Source: Codonopsis lanceolata
Taxonomy: Eukaryota > Streptophyta > Magnoliopsida > Asterales > Campanulaceae
Assembly: GCA_013146195.2 (NCBI GenBank)
Contig: CM028378.1
Coordinates: 76,103,254 to 76,167,253 of the forward strand
Direction: 5' to 3'
Length of the DNA stretch: 64,000 bases
Shown: positions 57,172 to 64,000 of the stretch, piece by piece
Layout of the letters: every line of letters begins with the position of its first letter
How positions within the stretch are numbered: the first letter of the stretch is position 1
Position numbers and translations under genes: made by a program
The notes under the pieces: generated by a model
What the model was told of the DNA's origin: nothing
The model's database searches: none
The model's input: the letters and a program-made list of their open reading frames with translations, nothing else

Positions 57172-57397
57172 CTAGGCTGAAAACCCGAAAGGGCGGCTTA
57201 GGCAAAAGTTAGGGCATTTTTAAAAAAAATTAAAAAAATATATGAAAAATGAAAAAGAAGAAATAAGGGCTCACTAGGCTGAAAACCCGAAAGGGCGGCC
57301 TAGGCAAAAATTAGAGCAAACAAAAAAAATAAATAATAAATAATAAGGGCTCGCTAGGTTGAAAACCCGAAAGGGCGGCCTAGGCAAAAGTTAGAGC
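57172..57397 (+). repeat. Three copies of the CTAGG/GAAA-loop motif in F2
   Basis: The copies start at 57172, 57274 and 57354. Each has CTAGG(C/T)TGAAAA, CCCGAAAGGG, CGGC(C/T)TAGG and GCAAAA(G/A)TTAG. A-rich spacers of variable length separate them. The single F1 copy is at 31825-31868. Confidence 0.75.
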
Positions 57398-58905
57398 CAA
57401 ATAAAAAATATATATCATGAGAATAAGGAGATGGAAGACACTCTTTGAAATCTCGGCATCCTACCTCTCGTCTTCAGCAGGCAAAGAGGCTCGACTGACA
57501 GAAGAAAAAGAAAAACCACGACATAAGCTCACAATAAAATACTAAAATATAATATTACAGGTCCTAAGGTGCAACTTAGGAATAATTGTAAAAGAAATTT
57601 AGGTTATACATTAATTGCATGTACATATCTATTATTGCCTATACCCCATTTGTTTCCCCCAAAACTATCCTTCATTTGCAGCTTAAGCCTCGGAGTAGTC
57701 CATCAGTGCCTGCGACGTCCACCGAGCCGGTCCCATATACTTCTTCTGCAAGGCACAGAAAAGACTCGGTCTCATCAGGATGAGAAGCACCAGAAGTATC
57801 CTCGTCCTATCCATCATATGCGTTGCCATTGTCCTGAAACAGCCTGACAACTTGGATCTCGATCATTCACGGCTGCCCTGTCTGATTATGAAAAAAAAAA
57901 TGCAGGAGTTGTGAGAATAGCCTTATGCCAAATATAGCCTTGCAACAATTATATGGCCAAGGAGGTATCTGCCTTTTCCTTTCCCCGCATCTCATAAAAA
58001 AAAAAAAAAGGGAAGCCTGCTCGAACCCGAAGGTATTTTCCTTTAAAATCCATTTTGGAAATATATCGTGCCATTACCCGTTAGGTCGGTATAGCTTTAC
58101 TTTGTGCGTGCGTCTTGAGTCTGCATGTGTTTATTTAATTTTGCATCATATAAATTATATTGCATTGTAAATATTTGTACAGGTTTTCAAAAACAAAAAA
58201 AACAACAAAAACAAAAACAAAAACAAAATATTTTTATGTATTGTTTTGCATCTAAATAAATGGTTTTGCATTATAGGCATTATAAAAGTGTGCTTTGCAT
58301 TTTAAAGACATGTACTGCATTTTACATTATCGTATGCATGATAGAATAAAGAATACCCATGCATCATGTTAATAGACATCTTGCAATTTTTAGGCATCAC
58401 ATTTACATTAAATAAAAGTAGTACCTACATTCATCATGTGCATTTATTATCCAATAAGCTGCATTAGGGGTGCGCTAAAAAGAAAATAAAATGCCACCAA
58501 ACATGGAAATAAATATTCTTATGGCATTCACTACGTCCCTGCAGCATAAGCATGCATCATTTAGCTCCATTTGCATTCATAGTATAAATCATGCATAATA
58601 AGGTCAAATAGTGACCACTAGCTCAATCATGCATCATAACAATAAATAATATAAATTTCATGCATCATTACTTAATTGCATCACTTAGGCATAAATAGGA
58701 CATGCACATGCATCATTAATAAAGTCAGGAATGCTTCAAAAGTACCAAACAGTGTCAAAATCTAGCAGATTAGAAGTATATCCAGGCAAACAAAAAAAAC
58801 AAAACAAAAACAAAAAAAAAAGAGGTAATAAGCATGCAAATAAAGAAAAATGGTGAGCATGCAGAAAAAAAGAGAGGGAATAAAATCCCCAACAGAGATG
58901 AACTA
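57398..58905 (+). other. F2 noncoding internal stretch
   Basis: AT-rich sequence with repeated GCATCA/TGCAT words (58240-58720), an AAAAAC run near 58195-58228, and A-rich tracts. No gene or recognisable domain was found. Confidence 0.6.
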
Positions 58906-61000
58906 CGTTGGTCTGATTCCCTGAATAAGGGATACGTAGGCAGCCTATTTCGATAGGTACGACCATCACAATTAAAAAAAAGGAAAAGAAAAAAAAAGAG
59001 AGAATAAATTCCCCAGTAAGAGTGGCAAAATCAGCCAAATCCGCTGCGCCCACCAAAGCTAAAAGGTAAGTCAAAATGATTCTTACCTTGACTATTAGAA
59101 TAATTTCCTTTTAAGGAAAGTTTGCTTCTAAATAAAAAAGAAATCTTTTTCAAAAGGTTTTTTTTTGTTTAAAAAAAAAAGAAAAAAAAGAGGAATATTT
59201 AAAAATAAAAAAAAGAGAGAAGGAAGAAAGAAAAGAGAAATATTTTTTCGTGTCCAATAGATTTCGATCAATTGATGCGCCAAAAATTTGAAGAAATTTC
59301 CCTTTGTCGTATTCGATTTACGCTTTATCTGGCCGAGTACGCTTTAAAATTTGAAAGTTTTCTTATTGTGTTTGGAAACAAGGTACGAGGCCAGCCAAAC
59401 ATGATTTTGAAAATGCCTCTTAACGTATTTCAACGACAGGTCTTTATTGGTTGAAATATGGTTTTCGAAAAACACAAAAATCTTCATACCGTATTTGACA
59501 ACGGTTTCGGACCGGAAGAATATGGCTTTTCGAAAAACATAAAAATCTTTTCTTTCATTTGTGTTCTCAAATGCGTTTTGAGCCCAAATCACCGAACCAA
59601 AGAAATCAAAAGCATGAAAGGTAAGAGAGGTAAGAAAGGTAAGATTTTCTTATTCTACTTTCAGAAATAAAAAAAAATCTTTTCTTTCAAAAAGGTTTTG
59701 TTCAAAAAAAAAAAAAAGAGGAAAGGAAGAAGAAAAGAAAAATCTTTGTCATGTCCAACAGATTTTGGTCAGTTGGATGCAGTTTTCGAAAAATTTGAAG
59801 AAAATTCTCTTTGTCGTATTCGACGACAGTTTATCGGTCGAGTACAGTTTTCGAAAATTTGAAAGTTTTCTTATTATGTTTGGAAACAAGGTACGAGGCC
59901 AGCCAGACATGATTTTGAAAATGCCTCTTAACGTATTTCAACGACGGGTCTTTATCGGTTGAAATATGGTTTTCGAAATACACAAAAATCTTCATACCGT
60001 ATTTGACAACGGTTTCGGACCGGAAGAATACGGCTTTTCGGAAAACATAAAAATCTTTTCTTCACTGGTTGTTTGTTTCAGCTTAGGATGAACTACGTTG
60101 GTCTGATTCCCTGAATAAGGGGATACGTAGGCAGCCTATTTTGATAGGTACGACCATCACAATAAAAAAAAAAAGAAAAGAAAAAAAAAGAATAAATTCC
60201 CCAGCAAGAGTGGCAAAAATGCCAAGATCAGCCGAATCCGCGGTAGCCACCCGGGCGCAAACAGGTAAGTCAGGTATAGTATTCCTACCCTGACTTTAGA
60301 ATAATTTCCTTTTTTAGGAAAAAAAAAATTTAAAAAAGAAGTTTGCTTTTGTTCTCAAATAAAAGAAAAACTCTTTTTCAGATTGAGTTTTGATTTCAAA
60401 AAAAAAAAAGAGGAATATTTCAGAAACACAAAAAAAAAGAGGAATATTTCAGAAACACAAAAAAAAGAGGAATATTTCAAAAAACACAAAAAAAGATGAA
60501 TATTTGAAAAAAAAACATAGAGAGAGAGAGAAAGAAAAGGAAGGAAAAAGAATGCTTTCCACTTCACAATTTTCGAAAATACTTTAAAAATGATCAATTT
60601 GCCGTGCTCGACGACGGATCTTTATCGGTCGAGTGCAGTTTTCTGGATATTTGAAAGTTTTCGGGTTATGTTCGGAAACAAGGCAGCGACCAGCCAGACA
60701 TAACTTAGAAAATTCTTCTTAACACATTCCAACGACAAGGTATTGACCGGTTGAAATGTGGTGGCAGAAAAACATTCAAATCTTCATACCGTATTTGACA
60801 ACGGTTTCGGACCGGAAGAATACGGCTTTTTCGAAAACACAAAAATCTTTTTCCATTGTGTTCTCGATCGGGCTTGACCCGAGGAACATGACATCCTCAC
60901 TTGCTTGTAGTTTAGGTTTTGGCCTGAACTACGCTTGGTCTGATTTCCTTTAATAGGGAATACGTAGGCAACCTACATTAGTAGGTCCGACCATTAGAGA
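58906..61000 (+). repeat. Direct repeats in F2 3' internal region
   Basis: The block GAACTACG.TTGGTCTGATT with TACGTAGGCA.CCTA occurs at about 58908, 60089 and 60925. A second block (GACAACGGTTTCGGACCGGA) occurs near 59488, 60005 and 60799. A third (ACAAGGTACGAGGCCAGCCA and variants) lies near 59378, 59885 and 60679. F1 has a single copy of the first block (about 33279). The region expanded by segmental duplication in F2. Confidence 0.75.
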
Positions 61001-61161
61001 ACATTAAATTCATATCTGCTTAAAACTTCGATAATTTTTTATAACCGACTAAAAATGTCTAGGTTATAAAGTTTGGATAGCATGTTCACTGTGCATTATA
61101 ACTGCTACCAATTGCATTCTCCCGTTCTTAATTGAACGAAATTGGAGAGTCTCTTGTTCAT

Positions 61162-61224
61162 CAACGATGTTTGTCTACTCAGTAAGCCTTAAGGTTACCC
61201 GTAGACTCCATCGTTGAGGGGCTC
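61162..61224 (+). other. Stem-loop and polypurine tract before F2 3' LTR
   Basis: Stems CAACGATG/CATCGTTG (61162-61169/61209-61216) and GTCTAC/GTAGAC (61173-61178/61201-61206) match F1, while the apical loop differs. GAGGGGCTC then meets the LTR at 61225. Confidence 0.7.
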
Positions 61225-63029
61225 TGTAAACACCCCAATTTCGTACCTCTGGTATGTGACTGACATAAAATATCAAGAACTGTTAAAACTTAATAAATGT
61301 CAAGTTGCAGGAGTCAAAAATGCGAAAGGAAAAGCAGGATGCGCGAAACAGTGAACTGCAGGGGGGTAAAGTGGCAAATTTTGAAAGATTTAAAAGGGCT
61401 TGGTGCCGCACCAAGGGTGCCTTTGGCCGCACCATACAAGTCGCTGTTCATCTCTCTCACATTCAAATGGTACAAGTTTTGATGCGCAAGGTACAAGCGG
61501 CTGATGCACGGGAAACAAATTTGGAAATTCCTGCCGCGTCCCTCTCCTCCAGTATAAATAGAGGCCTCAGCTCCCAGTTCTCGACACACAATTTCCTCCG
61601 CGATTTTAGATCGCAGCGAAGCTCTGCTTCGTTTCCTTCGATATCAATAGTACAAGAGGTGCGAGATAGGTGAGTGGAAGCCCCTATAATCTCCAAACCC
61701 CGTCCAAACTCTGCCAAATCAAAAACCCATAGGCCATAAGCGATCCCTAGCCTAGTTGTTAGGTATCCACCACAAATCCCCAGTCCAAAAATCCCAAAGT
61801 AAATCGTTACTCTGCCCGAGTAACGAGCTAAAAAGTCAATAAATTAAGTCTAGGTTCCGCCCAACCAAAAAGGCCAAAACCTACCCAAATAAAGCTGTCA
61901 CTCTGCCCGAGTTGATAAGCCCACACTTCAAAAATCAACACAACAACACACACACAAACAACGAAAAATACTCCCTCTCCCCGGGCGGACGAGCGAAGAG
62001 ACACGCCGCTCTAAAAGGTAAACCTTTAAGAGCGTTGTTATTTTTATTTATTTACATTTTCTGTCTTTTTATTTATTTTCAAAAGTTGTTATTTAAATCC
62101 GGCGCAATGTAGCCAATATAAGCCGTTGTGCTGCCCGAATTAGATTAGGAAATATTATGTAAAAGAGACGTTATAATGGTCAAATATTCTTGAATATGTT
62201 TGTAATTATTGGAAGGAGACGGCTGCGAGTCCGTAAATAATGTAGCCACGAATGTATCTGTTTAAATTTCCCTTGTCAAAATAAGACCTTATTTATTTGC
62301 TAGATAAATATAACAATGAGCATACTTCAGCCAAAAACGTTTTGAGACCGAAAGGGCGAGTTGGGTGCCTAGCACCTTCCCAACTCGTAACTTAGCCTCC
62401 GAACCAACTTTCTAAAATCTTTGGTTTTCTTTTTCTGGTTTTCCTTTATTTTTGCCTTAAAATAAAGGTGACGACTCTAAAACTTTCAGATCCAGTGGGG
62501 CCTCGCAACATTCCCTCTTTGCACCTTCCTGTTTTCCCCTAAAAAAGGGAGATACGGGAATGGAGGGGTGATGTGTTCCCATATCCTGGTATCCCCTAAA
62601 CAAGGGATAACTTGATGCGGGAAACCCATAGCTCCCATAGCGATCTGATTGGGCCATAAGGCTATTTTAATAAATCCATAAGTGGGGGCGTCGCAATATC
62701 TTTTCTTGCACTTCTCTATTTTCCCCTGAAAGATAAAAGGGGAGAATGAGAATGGAAGGGTAATGCATTCCAATATCCTGTTATCCCCGAAATAAGGGAT
62801 AACCTGACATGGAAAACCTTTAGTTCCCATTTTGGATACAAAATCCACTCAGGGCAACCGAAGCACATTCCAACGTGCTAATATAGACAGCACTCCTCTC
62901 GCACTTTGGATTTCGTCTTCCCCTAAACTAGGGAGGGTGGAATGAGAGTAGTGGTGTCCCGCATCCGCACGTACGCGCACCCCTAACCAAGGGCGCTCGG
63001 GGCGTGGGTCGCACCCCGGGAACCTCATA
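61225..63029 (+). repeat. F2 3' LTR
   Basis: About 1805 bp from TGTAAACACCCC to GGAACCTCATA. TATA at 61553-61560. Palindrome CTTGGTGCCGCACCAAG at 61399-61415 with a second GGTGC..GCACC at 61416-61433. Stem CGAGTTGGG..CCCAACTCG at 62357-62387. Hairpins lie at about 62530-62950. The open frames inside are also LTR sequence and not genes. Confidence 0.85.
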
Positions 63030-63125
63030 ATAGCCATGAAGCAATCCTGAAAAAGAATTAAAGCAACAAGGTCCCCTTTATTTTCTTTTGGGTCCTAAGG
63101 ATTAGCAACCTTTTGGAACCCATAC
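63030..63125 (-). other. Sequence between F2 and the copia-like ORF
   Basis: 96 bp, apparently the decayed continuation of the copia-like gag. F2 probably inserted here, but its left flank is hidden by the gap, so no TSD can be checked. Confidence 0.4.
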
Positions 63126-64000
63126 CTACCTGACCTTGAGAGAACTAGGTCTCTCAGATCTTGGAGTGAACCTTAGCAGTATTCGGGGCCGATGGCCTAG
63201 GCAATTGCAAGAATGACATAAGTGGAAATTCCATAGAGAACTGTCAGTGGCTTTAACTGAAGAGTGATTATGAATATTCTTTTTCTTGACATTCATTCTT
63301 GGTTCAGCTTGCGTGTTGACGGTAGACTTAATTGGTTTCTTTTGAATCTTCCTAGGTAGGTTACCACCAGACTTAGCTTTAGCTTGTCTGTTGATTACCT
63401 TTTTAGAAAAATTCGGTAGAATACCTTTAAGTTTACTTTCAATAGGTAAAGGAGCCTTGCCTGTTTCATAGACAAACTTGATAGTTACCGGTAGAGATTT
63501 AGTAGGTCTACCGCCAGCAGACTTTGCCTTAGCGGAGTTGTTGCTAGCAGACTTTAATTTCTCTACCGTTACCTTTTCAGGTTTCTTATTTGAATCAGTC
63601 ATTTTGGCTTTTCCTTTCTGAACATTTGGGTAAACATAAGGAACACTTGAATAGCCAAGACCGTGTTTCCCTATATTTCCGAATGTCTGTTTAGAGAAAG
63701 ATATATCATTAGCAGTCTCGGAGGATTCACCTTTCTCTGTGACTGAAGGGAATGTCGTAAGGGGCACATCTGAATATCCTATGCCAGATTTATCATTACT
63801 AGATTTTTGGCTTGCAAGGATTTCTTCAAAAGCATCTTTGGAGCTGTTCCAAGAGTCGATTGTCTTTTGCAAGGCAATTTTCTCTAGGTCAAGTCCTTTG
63901 ATGTGCTCAGTTAGACATTCAATTTTATCACAAAGGAATTTGTTTTCTCCTTTGAGCTTGATACTTTCTTGTTGACAGCTATTGAGAGTTTGAATCTCAG
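63126..64000 (-). CDS. Ty1/copia-like gag fragment (partial, runs off window)
   Basis: The minus frame is open from the window edge to a stop at 63126. The N-terminal part visible (64000-63870) is a charged coiled-coil-like stretch (ENKFLCDKIECLTEHIKGLD). SSNDKSGIGYSD and KHGLGYSS follow, resembling the SFDKxGLGY motif of copia/Sirevirus-type gag. A long Lys/Ser-rich basic linker and a poor zinc-knuckle-like CHSCNCLGH come next. After the stop, KRK/GFQK-like residues recall the WVPK repeats before the copia protease. The N-terminus lies outside the window. Assignment is from pattern memory only. Confidence 0.55.
   Translation of the reverse strand, partial: EIQTLNSCQQESIKLKGENKFLCDKIECLTEHIKGLDLEKIALQKTIDSWNSSKDAFEEILASQKSSNDKSGIGYSDVPLTTFPSVTEKGESSETANDISFSKQTFGNIGKHGLGYSSVPYVYPNVQKGKAKMTDSNKKPEKVTVEKLKSASNNSAKAKSAGGRPTKSLPVTIKFVYETGKAPLPIESKLKGILPNFSKKVINRQAKAKSGGNLPRKIQKKPIKSTVNTQAEPRMNVKKKNIHNHSSVKATDSSLWNFHLCHSCNCLGHRPRILLRFTPRSERPSSLKVR

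Larger units (their letters stand above)
52883..63029 (+). mobile_element. F2: second F-family element, decayed
   Basis: The partial 5' LTR (52883-53841) is followed by a PBS (53844-53860). The internal region keeps a gag N-terminus (about 55200-55960) and scattered RT remnants (about 56520-57070). A purine tract and a full 3' LTR (61225-63029) close it. It lacks the gag core and the F1 minisatellite, and carries instead duplicated internal segments (57172-57397 and 58906-61000). Confidence 0.85.

Noticed and set aside
61305..61717. ORFs in the F2 3' LTR
   Set aside because: They overlap on both strands across the promoter region and show no domain.

Overview
The window looks like heterochromatic, repeat-packed DNA from a flowering plant, probably a eudicot. 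The evidence is the plant Ty3/gypsy lineages (Tekay/Del-type chromovirus, Athila-type and Tat/Ogre-type elements), the TGGTATCAGAGC primer-binding site, and plant-style TATAAATA promoters in the LTRs. I see no host gene, tRNA, rRNA or CRISPR. Essentially every kilobase can be placed in a nested set of LTR retrotransposons. Terminal TG..CA ends and 5-bp target-site duplications (TSDs), read directly from the sequence, fix most boundaries.

Layout. (1) 1-24462 is the oldest layer: two tandem copies (junction near 20323) of an Athila-derived unit of about 4.6 kb. Each copy carries the C-terminal remnant of the extra Athila ORF, its 3' noncoding region and a solo-LTR-like block. (2) Copy 1 is split by E1, a minus-strand chromovirus (2805-17260, TSD TCTCC). 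E1 is itself hit by a 3.8-kb solo LTR (4161-8001, TSD TTAAT), by an Athila-type solo LTR (9520-10724, TSD CAATG) and probably by a third LTR fragment (13021 onward). A copia-type solo LTR (17476-18750, TSD ATGTC) lies further on. (3) Copy 2 is cut at 24462 by E2, a plus-strand relative of E1. The 5' LTR of E2 contains F1 (24842-35383, TSD GCATT), a gag-only Tat-like element. (4) The reverse transcriptase of E2 is cut at 40214 by G, a long minus-strand Athila-type element with gag, protease, RT, RNase H, integrase and an extra 3' ORF. (5) A run of 100 N (52783-52882) truncates the 5' LTR of G. It joins directly to F2 (52883-63029), a second, differently decayed copy of the F family with pol remnants. 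(6) From 63030 to the end there is a minus-strand Ty1/copia-like gag fragment.

How it works together: all genes are retrotransposon genes and nearly all are broken, by stops, frameshifts, an integrase deletion or nested insertions. The integrase of G is the one long intact catalytic domain. E2 gag carries many in-frame stops at codons explicable by C-to-T change, as expected for a methylated, silenced element.

The most interesting signals are non-coding. Paired short palindromes sit upstream of the promoter region in every Ty3/gypsy LTR family here. The G element carries the same palindrome pair, at exactly 25-bp spacing, both in its LTR and next to an internal TATA box ahead of its extra ORF. 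The F family carries an array of covarying hairpins, a repeated GAAA-loop stem and a conserved stem-loop abutting the polypurine tract.
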